From positions 20,465,816 to 20,529,815 of the forward strand of contig CM020619.1 in assembly GCA_009829735.1 (NCBI GenBank): a stretch of DNA of 64,000 nucleotides, in the 5' to 3' direction. The position numbers and the translations under genes were made by a program. Positions 41,927-52,100 of the stretch are shown piece by piece; position 1 is the stretch's first letter; every line of letters begins with the position of its first letter. The stretch comes from Pyropia yezoensis (lineage: Eukaryota; Rhodophyta; Bangiophyceae; Bangiales; Bangiaceae). The notes beneath the pieces were generated by a model that did not search any database, was not told where the DNA came from, and saw only the letters and a list, made by a program, of their open reading frames with translations.

Positions 41927-43667
41927 TCAGGGCGTACCCCCGCTGCCCGAAGGAGGCCACTCACGCGTAGACGCGTACACCTCCATGCTCCACCGGTCAG
42001 CAATCTCGCGACGGTCAATCGCCTGAGTTACCTCAGTACATAGCTCCACGAGGGTGCTGCGGCCAGCCTCCACTTCCTCCAAAGCTATCTGGAGGCGGTC
42101 CAGCACCCCACCGAAGCAACGCGCGGAACCAATCAGCGCAGCACCGGGGGGGATATCCCCCGAGCTAACAGAGAGACCCTCCCGCAGCTCGCGGGCAATG
42201 AGGGCGTCAACGCCCTCATACCACAGACGGGGACCCCCGTCGCGCATGACAGGGACGGAAGGTGACACTGGCGCAGCCAGAGGAGCCTCAGGAGCCGATA
42301 CGGCTACCACCGGAGCCGGTGCCGCCCGATACGAGGCCCGGTCGGACCCCACGGAGGGGGCTCCACCGTAAACCCGGCGGGACTCCGCCCGGCGACGGGA
42401 CACCTCACGCTCCCCACCCGTAGAGTCCCACTCTCGGGGACGACGGCCATGGCCCACTGGTATTGGATTAGAGAACCACGGGGCCAAGACCTGGAGAGGG
42501 TCATGGATAACCATGGGAATACCCCGGTCAGGAGCAGCCTCGGTGGACGCTCACCCACAGTAACTGGGATCACCCGGCTGAGTACGCCGGATGCGCGACG
42601 AGTGACGAGACAAGGGGCAGCCCCAGCCTGCGGATCCCGGTACGGGGGAAGGGTCAACACCTCAGCCCAGTTCACGGCATCGTGAACGGCCAGGAGGGCC
42701 TCGAGCTCCCGGGCCAACCCGGTCTTGGCAGCAATCATGTCAACGCCCAGCTGCCCGATATGCCGACGGACAACCTTCGAAAGATGAAACAGCCGCCCCT
42801 GTCGACGGACGGACAACAGGAAGGAGGAAGCCTGCAAGAGGGTAACCTGGAAGGTGAAGGTCCCCTGCAACGGGTGGACACCAAGGCGACGCCGCCACCC
42901 AGCGGGGCAACCCGGGCGGGACTAGGAAGAATCGGTGGCGCCGGGGGAAGCCCCACCGGCAGATGGGCCGGCGCCGCAGGCGCACAAGGGCGAGGAGGAA
43001 GAAGAATGGCGGGCGCCCGCCCGGAGTAGCTTTCGGAGTCCACCGCCATCGGGGAAGACACGTCTTGACCACCAGTCGCCCGCGGCACCGCGGGAAGAGC
43101 GCTGCCGCCACCCGGGCCCGACTTTGGCACAATCAGGACGGACAGGGTAGACCCGTCAACCACCCCCGCGGACGGACCACCAACCGGGCGGGAACCCGCG
43201 CCGTCTTGACCCGCCGTCCCGGCCAAGGTGCCGCCACGACCGTCAGAAGCAGCGGCTTCACCTTCTTGAGGTAGAGCCACGCCGGCACCGGCGACAGGAG
43301 CCATCCGGGCCGCCGGAGGAGTAGGAGTAGAGGCCGCCACACGCGGTTGACCGCCCCCCGACGGAGCTGTCGTGCCGCTGCAAACGGACGACAACCCGCC
43401 TGGCGCGCCCGCCGCAGCCACACGGACGGTCACCCGATCTTCGTAGTACGACGAGCTCGCCAGGAAGCACTCGGCAGCGGTGGCGGAGATGGGAACGTCG
43501 TCCTGCATCACCTCCTCCTCCTCAAGCAGGAGGTCGTCCTCGCCCCCGGGCACCGGGGTCCGAAATGGTGGATCCGGGGTAGCAGGGGCGCCCCGTGCCA
43601 AGAAATCCGCAGCCGGCTCGACCCGGTAGAAGGAACGCTCGGGGACGGGCCAGGGAAGCGCGGGCAC
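41927..43667 (-). pseudogene. RE-A antisense ORF, in three frames
   Basis: Three overlapping minus-strand frames (43667-42735, 42870-42304, 42514-41927) lie between pol and the 3' LTR, in the same place and sense as the RE-B antisense ORF. The first is Pro/Gly/Ala-rich with an acidic start (DDLLLEEEEVMQDD). The second contains FTFQVTLLQASSFLLSV, RQGRLFHLSKVV and ARELEALLAVHDAVNWAEV, which aligns position by position with the helical part of the RE-B frame (shared V-x-R-x-G-x-L-x-H-L and LL-x-x-H-x-x-x-x-W). The third is helical (LDRLQIALEEVEAGRSTL). Indels or introns must join the frames. I read it as a decayed homologue of the RE-B ORF. Confidence 0.6.
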
Positions 43668-44140
43668 GCGCGCTTATAACCACACAGCTCAGCACGAGCG
43701 ATACGGCAGCACGGGACGACCCGCGCCAGCCGAGCTACGAGGTCGCTCCACCCAGGCACCTGGGTCAGGGCCACGCCCTGACACGGGGTAATCAAGGGGG
43801 GTCACCCCACAACCGCCCCCACGCAACGCGGGCAGCCCCCACCCCCGCTCTCTCGTCCACACGAGAGGGGCCCCCCTACCACCAGGCGCCTGGTGGCGGA
43901 TCCGCTTGCACCACCCCCCGGACAGGGGGGTCGTGACACAGAAGCCCACATCGGGAATTCAACGGTCCGGAAAACGGATCGTGTGTGTACCACACAAAGG
44001 GGGGCATCCCCCTCAGACAACCCCGAAAAGGGGTGTCTGTCGCGACAGGGCGCAAAGCCCCACCTGACTGGTAAACGGTCGCGCGACCCACCTACATTCG
44101 GAAAGCCGAATGCAACTCGACCCGAGGACGGGCCGAATCT
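43668..44140. other. RE-A region before the 3' LTR, no gene
   Basis: No supported frame. In antisense sense this is the stretch between the 3' LTR and the start of the antisense ORF, so it would be its leader or promoter. Confidence 0.4.
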
Positions 44141-44150
44141 AAGGGGGGGA
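44141..44150 (+). other. RE-A polypurine tract
   Basis: AAGGGGGGGA lies two bases before the 3' LTR, the normal place for the plus-strand primer. Confidence 0.75.
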
Positions 44151-44152
44151 TA

Positions 44153-44513
44153 TGTAGCAATATGGATGACCGTATTGTGACCCTAATACAGGGGACTACT
44201 TCTAACCCTTAACTTTCAATTTGGGAGTCCGTATTGGTCACGGTATCTATAAGTTACGTATGACCAGAGGGACTTGCATCTTGGGGTGGAGGGCAGTTAG
44301 TAGTGTCTCCGAGGGTTTATAACGAGGGGGCCGGCGGCGAATCCAACGCCGGCCATGGTAGAACAACAATCCCCTCCCATTTGGGCTCCCATCTTGGTCC
44401 CGTGGCTTTCGCTCCAAGGACAGCAACCTTGGCCTCCCGGTGACGTTGGTGTTGATCCCCCTTGGTGAGTGCTCCCTGAGAGTGGACGTGCAGCGGATAC
44501 CTATTGTGCTACA
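44153..44513 (+). repeat. RE-A copy 2 3' LTR (361 bp)
   Basis: It starts TGTAGCA and ends TGCTACA, and matches the two 5' LTRs at 5186 and 25175 over its full length. The base after it begins CGACC, which does not match the CCATG before the 5' LTR. Confidence 0.93.
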
Positions 44514-45540
44514 CGACCACGCTGTGTGCCCCCTACGGGACACTGGTGTGCAGGAGGCCGTGTCAGGGGCCTCTTTTTCCACCCGTGCAATCCAGCGACT
44601 TGATTGGCCAGACCATAGACGGCAGTGGTGACAGAACGCCTGTCCGAACCGTCGCCTCAACCCTAGACGACCCAAAAGCTGGTGGTGTCGTGCGGGCCTG
44701 GCGCTAATGCGCATATGTTGTATTTCGGCTTCTTTTGCCGCGGGTCTCCCGACCCGCAGCCGCCTCCTGGCCGTTACGCGACCGTTCTCAATGCGCCACC
44801 CGGACAGACCCTCGCACGAGAGACGCTCATGCTCTGTGCCCGCCACGAGGGATGCCGCTCACGTATCGTGCTGGCCAACATCCGCGAGCGCTAACCCGCG
44901 TACACACGCCACGATCCTACGCAGCCCAGGTCGTGGCATGTGCAGACAGCGTCGCCAAACAAATCCACGGAATAACTTGTTTCAACGTGGCCTTCATCTC
45001 TAGTAGTATTTGCCGATATTGTGGCGAGCCCTCTTGAGTCCGAGGGACCAATCAGAACGCTGCATTCTCCTCGCTTTCGCGCGATTGAGTTCGGAGCTTC
45101 CGAACTGTGTCGCCATACACGCCCTGTATGGGGAAATCGAGTCGGAATCCCAACCTCGTTCCGACGTTCATCTGGTCGCAGACGAATGTACTTACAATAA
45201 TCTCCAGATGCGCTCCCGTTCCAAGACGTTGTCGGACGCAGTCGTGACGTTCCCACGTTCCCCAAAAGATCAACGTGGCGCCTGATATCCTTAGTTTTAA
45301 CAAATATGATCTCGGAAAGCCTGTCGTTGGACGCGCCCTGAGGCCAGGGCGAACGCGCTTTCAGTACTACATAAATATTTCAGAATTGGCCTCATCGGCC
45401 AGTCTGCACCTCGTCCCTCGACGCACCTCGTCTCTCTCGCGCCGCCGGCTACCCCCAAAGTCCACGCTCCTTCCGCTCTTGGTTGCCTCCAAAAGAACGT
45501 TTCCCCCCCTTTCCCAGCCATCCTCCCCCGCCCCCCCTCG
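44514..45540. other. Intergenic with TATA-like site
   Basis: No gene is supported. ATAAATA at 45371-45377 lies about 165 bases before the DUF3110 start codon in an otherwise GC-rich stretch and is a candidate TATA element. The rest shows no motif. Confidence 0.4.
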
Positions 45541-45717
45541 ATGGCTTCCCCCTCCTCCGCCTTTGTTGCGGCCTGCTCTCCCGCTGCCACCGCGGTTGGC
45601 GGCGGCCGCGGCCTGGCGCGGCCCTCCGCCGGTCGCCCCCCCGCCGCGGCGGCGGTGGGTAGCCGCCGGGGATGGCGTCCTCCCCGCATGACCAGCGAGC
45701 CTCCGCCCGCCGCGGCG

Positions 45718-45759
<42 letters not shown>

Positions 45760-46350
45760 CCTTCCGCTCCCGCCGACGACGGCAAAGACAAGCCGCGGTC
45801 GCCCATAGACGACGACCCCGAGGTGCAGCGCGCGCGGGAGGAGGTGGCACGGTACCTGGCAGAGCGGTCCCTCGAATCGCTGGGCGACGAGTCCAACCTG
45901 GGCGCCCTCGTCTTTGGCGCCGACATCACCCGCTGGACGTCGGGGCTGGGCGGCCAGGACGCCCCGCCGACGCTGCTGTCCTCGACGGGCCAGCCATTGG
46001 GCCTCCCGTCGTGCCCGCTGCAGCTGGTGTGGCTCGCGTGGGAGACGCTCGGCCGCGGCCTGGGCGCCCGGGACGACCCGTCGGCGCCGCTCTACGTCCT
46101 CGGCCTGGGCGGGGGGGTGTACACCCTCGACGTGGGCGACCGGTCGGTGGTGCTGGCGTTTGAGTCGCGCGACTCGGCGGGCGTGTACATGGACGCGGTC
46201 GCCGCCTCGATGCGGACGCGCGACAAGACGCTCATTGGGATGAGCGTTGAGGCGCTGCGGGGGACGTGCAAGGACGAGGGCCGCTACCTCGGCGTCGTGC
46301 CGTGGGCGACCAACGTGCAGCCGCCGTCGACGGAGGTGGAGCTGCCATGA
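45541..46350 (+). CDS. Plastid-targeted DUF3110 protein
   Basis: A 269-residue intronless gene starting in CTCGATGG. The N-terminus MASPSSAFVAACSPAATAV, free of acidic residues and rich in Ser/Ala with a Phe near the start, is typical of a plastid transit peptide. Residues about 57-72 are a run of Ala. Residues about 90-125 are charged and helical. Residues about 183-255 match DUF3110: PLYVLGLGGGVYTLDVGDR, SVVLAFESRDSAGVYMDAV, then LRGTCKDEGRYLGVVP. This domain is found in cyanobacteria and plastid-bearing eukaryotes and has no settled function; a stromal location is inferred. The motif GDR-V-V-L-x-FES is the clearest part. Confidence 0.85.
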
Positions 46351-46721
46351 GGGAAGGGGCGAGCTGGTGGTGAGGCGGGGGCCAGTGTGGAGGGAGGGAG
46401 GGAGAGGGGAAGGGTGATGGCCAGACGAGGGCCGCCTAGAGCGCGGGCGGCTGGCGGAAGCCCGGTGGACGCGGCCACGACGGGAGGACCAAGAGGTGGT
46501 GGGCAGCGGGGGGGATCAATTGGTGGGGTCTTTTTTCGTACAGTTTCGTGACCCCCCGGCTTGGGTTTTGACCGCCGCCCCAGTCCCCGTCCCCCCGGAA
46601 AAAGCCCCTCCTGGCCGTCATTCCCGCCCATCCCCATCCCGATCCCATTCCCCGCCCTCTGCCCCCTACGCCCGTCCGCTCCTTTGCTCCCCGCCCCTCC
46701 TCCTTCTCTCTTTAGGTGGCC
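46351..46721. other. Intergenic between DUF3110 and SMUG1 genes
   Basis: No gene is supported. The last 40 bases form a C/T tract ending TTTAG at 46711-46715, seven bases before the SMUG1 ATG. It looks like a splice acceptor and may mean a 5' intron with an upstream leader exon. Confidence 0.4.
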
Positions 46722-48669
46722 ATGCGCCGCCCTCCCGTGGCCTTCCTCTCCATCCCCCTCCCGGGGGCGGCCATGGCGTCACGCCCGCCGGGCCGCCGGT
46801 CCGCCGCCACCGCCATCGCCGCCGCCGCCGCCGTTGCCGCCGCGGCGCGCCGTCTGCGTGCCGTCACGCCGGCATCTGCGGGGGCGCCACCACCGCCACC
46901 ACTGCCGCCGCCGACGCCACCACCGCTGACGTTGCGGCGCAAGCGGCGGGCGCCACCCGCTGCTGCGTCTGCCGACGCACCACCGGCGGCGGCGGCAGCG
47001 GCGGCAGCCGCGACAGCGGCGGGGGTGCCCGTGGCGCGGCCGCGAGGTCGGCCTCGCCGGCAGGTGGTCGGTGCCGAGTCGGCGGCAGCCGTAGCGGCGG
47101 ATGCGGCGGCGGCGGCGGAGGCGGCGGCGGCGGCGGCGGCGGGGGCGGCGACGGCGGCAGCGGCGGCCGCCGCCGCGCCGCCGCCGCCGCCGCGGCCTCG
47201 TGGCCGGCCTCGCCGCGCGGCGGCCGACGGGGCCGCGCCGTCCTTGGCGGCGGTGGCTGCGGCGGCGACGGCAGCGACGGTGCCTGCAGGTGCAGCAGGG
47301 ACGGCAGTTGACGCGGCGGTGGCGGTGCCTGGCGGGGGTGACGGTGATGGCGGCGTCGACGGCGGCGTCGCGCGTGGCGGCGGCGGCGGCGGCGGTGACC
47401 GCGGCGACGGCGGCGGCGACGGCGGCGACGGCGGCGCCGTTGCCGAGGCGGTGCTTGCCGCCGAGGCGGAGATGCTTGCGGCGCTTGCGCCGCTGACGTT
47501 TGCGCCCCCCGTGGCGGTGGTGTACAACCCGCTGGTCTACGCCGCCACCACCCACGCGGCGTACACCCGGCGGTATGCGCGGGCGGGGGTGCGGGTGCTG
47601 TTTGTTGGCATGAACCCGGGGCCTTGGTACGTTTTTTGTCGGGGGGGTGGGGGGGCAGAGGGGATTCGGGGGGGGGAGGGGGGGGGTGTCAAGTGGGGAC
47701 GGGTTTTGAGGAGCTGCGGTCGTGGCCGCACCGGTGGCGGTGGTGCGCCCCGTGGGCGCGCGGGTTGACGCCCGAGGGGGCGGGAGGGGTGGCGGCGGCG
47801 GCGGCGGTGGGCGCCCGCACCGGGTGGGGGGCGGGGTCCGTGGCGGCCACGGGTGTGTGCCACCGCTGACGTCCCCGACGCTGGTGGCTGGTGGGGTTGT
47901 GCCCGCCCCGCCCGCCGGTGCCGCTCCCTCCATTGGTAACGTGCTGTGGTCCACACTTGTCACCCCCCCCCCCCGCTCCCCCCTGTCCGCCCCGCGGTTC
48001 CCCCCCCCCCTCTTTCCCTCCCGCCTGACGCGCAGGGGCATGAGCCAGACGGGCGTCCCGTTTGGCACCATCCGCCACGTGACGGGCTACCTGGGCATCC
48101 CGCCCGCGGCGGTCCCCCCCCCCCCCCCCGTGCACCCCGACCGGCCCATCACCGGCTTTGCCACTACCCGCGCCGAGGTGAGCGGCGACCGCCTGTGGGG
48201 GTGGGCGGCGGCCCGGTACGGCGCGGCCTCGGGCACCCCCCCGGGCTTCCTCTCCTGGGCCTACGTCTACAACTACTGCCCGCTGGCGTTTGTCGAGGCC
48301 TCTGGCCGCAACCGCACGCCCGACCGGCTGCCCGCCGCGGAGCGGGCGCCCCTCGTGGCTGCGTGTGACGCCGCCCTGGCGGGGGTGGTGGACGCGCTCG
48401 GCGGGGTGGCGGTGGTGGTGGGCATTGGGGGGTGGGCCGCCGACCGGGCGGAGCGGGCGGTCGGCGCCCGGTCGGCGCGCGCGGGGGGGGGGGGGGGGGG
48501 GGGGGCGCCGGCCCTGCCCGTCCGCCGGCTGCTGCACCCGAGCCCGGCGAGCCCGGCGGCCAACCGGGGGTGGGCCGCCGCCGCGACCGCAACGGTGGAT
48601 GCGATTGTGGCCGAGTTCGGGGTGGACGTGGTGGGGGGGGGGGGAGGGGGGGCGCCCCCGCGGCGGTGA
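46722..48669 (+). CDS. SMUG1: SMUG1-type uracil-DNA glycosylase with AT-hook extension
   Basis: SMUG1 removes uracil and oxidised pyrimidines from DNA in base-excision repair in the nucleus. Exon 1 (46722-47626) and exon 2 (48036-48669) give 512 residues. The catalytic domain covers about residues 245-500: FAPPVAVVYNPLVYA, motif 1 GMNPGPWGMSQTGVPFG spanning the splice site (residues 296-312, with the catalytic Asn of M-N-P), VYNYCPLAF, and motif 2 LLHPSPASPAANRGW (His 469). These match SMUG1 and not UNG or TDG. Human SMUG1 is about 270 residues; here a 240-residue Ala/Pro/Gly-rich extension precedes the domain and carries two AT-hook cores, ARPRGRPRR (about 105-113) and RPRGRPRR (about 158-165). 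A Gly run (about 452-458) sits before motif 2 in a G homopolymer. The start could also be Met 18. Confidence 0.92.
47627..48035 (+). other. Intron of the SMUG1 gene (409 bp)
   Basis: The donor G|GTACGT and acceptor GCGCAG|G join a split Trp codon so that motif 1 reads MNPGPW-GMSQTG without a gap. The intron is G-rich at its start and C-rich at its end. Confidence 0.9.
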
Positions 48670-49122
48670 CCAACCACCCGCCGGCGGCGCGGCTGCGGGG
48701 CGCCCGTGGCGTCGGCGCGGCCAGCCGGGTCGCCGCCGCCGCCGCCGCGGTGGCGTCGCGGCGCGGCACCGCGTCGGCGCGGCTGCCGCGGGTGCCCCGC
48801 GGGCGGGGGGCCCCCGCGCCGCTGGGCCTGTGCCGACCCCCACCCCGTCCCCGTGCTCCCCCCGCCCGCCCTGGTCAAAGGCTGTGCGCCGCCTAGCTTC
48901 TCATTGTGTACAGTAATACGCCGGCCGACCGCGGCGCTGCCGCCCACGCGTATGTCGCACGACCTCCCCCGTTCTCCACCTCCTTCACCCCCCCCCCCGG
49001 ACCTTTCCTCTCTTTTTTGCCGTGCTTCCTTCCCTCCTCCGTTTCCCCCCCCCCGCCTCGGACGTCTCTCATACATTGCGGCCCCGCCCTCTGCCGCCTT
49101 CCCCCCCCCACCCCCTCCTCCG
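48670..49122. other. Intergenic between convergent genes
   Basis: SMUG1 (plus) and the repeat protein (minus) end towards each other across this stretch. It has long C-runs and no supported gene. Confidence 0.5.
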
Positions 49123-52100
49123 TCACGCTTGGGCCCCCCCCACGGGGGTGGCCTCCTTGTACACCGCCTCTGCCTCCTTGCGCGCCGCCCGCACCACCCC
49201 CCAGTGCCCCTTTTCCAGCGCCTCCACCCACCGCGGGTGCGCCGCCCGCTGCGCCGCCGAGAGCCCCCCGTTGCGGAGGATGGCCCGCCCCGACCGGGGC
49301 GTCCCCGCCCCGCGGATGATCATGACGACGGCGTCGGCGCCCTCGACGCTCACCGGCCCGTCGGTGGCGTTGGCAGCCAAGAGAGCGGCGGCGGTGGCGG
49401 CGACGGCGGCGGCCGCCCCGCCGCCGCCGACGCCCGGCGGCGGGCCCGCCACCGGCACGCCGCGGCGGCCGTGGGGGAACGCCACCGCCAGCAGAAGCGC
49501 CCGCTCCACCCGCGCCGCGTCGGCCTTGCGGTAGTGCGCCGCGATCGCCGGCGGGAGCGCCGCCTCGGCGTCGGCAAACGCCGGCAGCAGCCCTCGGACG
49601 AGCGCCGTGGCCGTCGCCCACAGGCCGACGAGCGCGGCGGCGGGGGTGGCGTACGCCCGCCGGTCAAACGCCCAGCACTGGCCAATGGCGGTGGCGGTGG
49701 CGGCGGCGGCGGCAGCCGACAGGCCCGCGACGGCAGCGGCAACGGCGCGGGGCGCGTCGGCCGACGTGGCGGCAGCGGCCGCCCAGGGGTGGACGACCGC
49801 CGCGGCGGCGCGCGTCAGGCCGGTGAGGGCGGGGTGGAAGTGGCCCCACCAGGTGCGCAGCGCCGCCGCGTGGCGGGGGGTGAGGCGGCCGCCGCCCAGC
49901 CGCAGCTGCGCGTGCAGCAGGTGGAAGAGGTCCGCCAGCTCCACACGCAGCGCGTTGTGGACGAGCAGGAGGGGGGAAACGGCCCAGCCGGGCAGCCGCG
50001 CCGATCCAGACGACGCGCCGGGGTGGGGGGGGACCGCGATCATAGGCATGGCTAGCGACAGAGGGGGGGGGGGGGCGGCCTCGCCGCCGCCGCCGCGGCC
50101 CCCCGCGCGGCCGCCGGCACCCGCCGGCACCATCTCTGGCTGCAGGTGCGCAACGCGCGCGGGCGGGACGTCTACCCACACCACCCCGGCGGGGGCGCCC
50201 GCCGCCAGCTCCCCGCCGCTGCCGCTGACGCCGCTGCCAGGCCGGCCGGCGGAGCCCCCGCCCGTCCCGCTTGGCGACCCGCTGGTGTCGCCAAACGGGC
50301 CGCCGCCGCCGCCGGCCGCGGCCGCGGCGCGGGGGCTCAACACGGGGTCACTGGTGGACCGCAACAGCCGCGGCGCCGCCGCCGCGGTGCTCTGCAGCCG
50401 CCGCAGCAGGGGCAGCGCCGCCCACCGGGGAAGCCTCAGGGGCGAGCCGCCGCCGTCGTCGGCGTCTACTGGGGACGCCACCCCCGCCGCCGCTGCGGTG
50501 GCGGCCGCGGCGGCCGCCTTGGCCTCCCCACCGCCGTCCCGGCGGAGGGAGAGGAGCCGCGCAATGGCGGGGGCGCCGCTCGACAGGCGCGGCAGCAGGG
50601 GGGACTCCCCAGAGGGTGGGGAGCCCCCACTGCTGCTGCCGCCGCCGCCGCCGCTCCCACCACCCCCCCCTCCCCCCCCACCACCGCCGCCGCCGGTACG
50701 GAACGAGGCGAGCCGCCGGAGCGCGCCGCCAATGCCGCCGCCGCCGCCGCCGCCACCCGCGGTGGCACCGCGGCCGGCCGCCGCCGCGTCTGGCCCCGCG
50801 GCTGCACCTGGCCCGCCGCCGCCGCCGCCACCCGTCGCTGCCACCGCCGCTGCCGCCGCCGCCGCCTTTGGCCGCCGCATCCCCGACACGGACCGCCGGG
50901 TGGTCAGGGCGGCCGCTTCGGCGCCGTCGCTGTCGCTGCCGCCGCTGCCGCTGGGGTGGTGCGAAAACGACGCGGTACGCCGCATCATGGCGCGGCCGCC
51001 GGCCGCCGCCGCCGCCGCCGCCGCAACGCCCGACCGGTTGGCACCCGCCCCGGCCGCCGCCGCAGCCGCCGCAACGCCCGACCGGTTGGCACCCGCCCCT
51101 GCCGCCGCCGCCGCCGCCGCCGCCATGGCCGCCGTCGTCCCGCCACAGCCGCCGCGGTCGGGGGTGGGGGCGCGGCTCCGCGCCGCGCCGCGGGCGCCAT
51201 TACCAGCCCCGCAGCCGCCGCCGCCGCCGCCAGTGTCGCTACTGCTGCCACCGGCACCCCGGCCAACGGGGGGGGCGATGCGGCTCCTCGAGACGGCACG
51301 GGCGAGGCCGGCGGCGAGCCCCTCCCCCACCCTCCCCGAGGGCGCGGGGATGCGGCTCTTGGATGCCCCACGGGCGAGGCCGCCGCTGCCCCCCCCGCCC
51401 CCCCCAACGTCCACGGCCGCCCCGCGAGCCGGGGCGGGGATGCGGCTCTTGGAGGTGGCGCGCACGAGGCCCGCGGCGCCCCCCCCCCCCCCCCCGGCAG
51501 CCGTGCCCTTGACCTCCCCCCCGGGCGCGGGGATGCGGCTCTTGGAGGTGGCACGCACGAAGCCCGCGGTGCCCCCGCCCCCCCCGCCGGTAGCCGTGCT
51601 CTTGACCTTCCCTTTGGGGGCGGGGATGCGGCTCTTGGAGAGGACCCGCACGAGCGCGCCAACGACGGCGCCGTCGTCGCTGCCTTTGCCGCCCTGTTGG
51701 CCGGCTGCGGGGACGCGGCTCTTGGAGAGGGCCCGCGCAATCGCTCCGACGACGGCGCCGTCCTCCTCTGGCCCGCTGTCTTCTTCTTGGCTGGCAGAGG
51801 GCACGTGGCTCTTGGAGAGGCTGCGCACGAGGCCCACCACCGCGGCCACCCCTCCGGCCACTGCACCCGCTCTGCCCCTCGCGGCACTGCGGTGGCGGCG
51901 GCGGCGGCGGCGGATGCCCTTTGCCACACCCGGCGTGTTGCCCGCATCGGTGGTCATATCGGACGGCGACGGGACGTGCATGAACTGGTCTGACCGGGGC
52001 GCGCGGCCGTGCGGCGCGTTGAGGTCGGGGCCCCAGACAGACTCGCTGTCGGCGTCGTCATCGGTGTAGCTCACCCAGCTACCGTTGCTGTCGCCATGGC

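Larger units (their letters stand above)
25175..44513 (+). mobile_element. RE-A copy 2: full-length Ty3/gypsy element, split by RE-B
   Basis: Two LTRs (25175-25538 and 44153-44513) bound gag, protease, RT, RNase H and integrase on the plus strand, plus an antisense ORF near the 3' end. RE-B (30718-40094) interrupts the integrase; without it the element is about 9.96 kb. The LTRs differ at roughly 18 positions (about 95% identity). The 5 bases outside the two ends are CCATG and CGACC, so no target duplication is seen. Several stops, a frameshift and a deletion across the gag knuckle region make it non-autonomous. Confidence 0.9.

Noticed and set aside
46779-48071. Long minus-strand frame across the SMUG1 gene
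   Set aside because: Shadow frame through Ala/Gly repeats; the SMUG1 motifs and splice sites on the plus strand explain this DNA.
49607-52069. 820-codon plus-strand frame opposite the KSRIP-repeat gene
   Set aside because: Low-complexity only. The minus strand has a longer frame with repeats, a good start context and a non-repetitive C-terminal domain.
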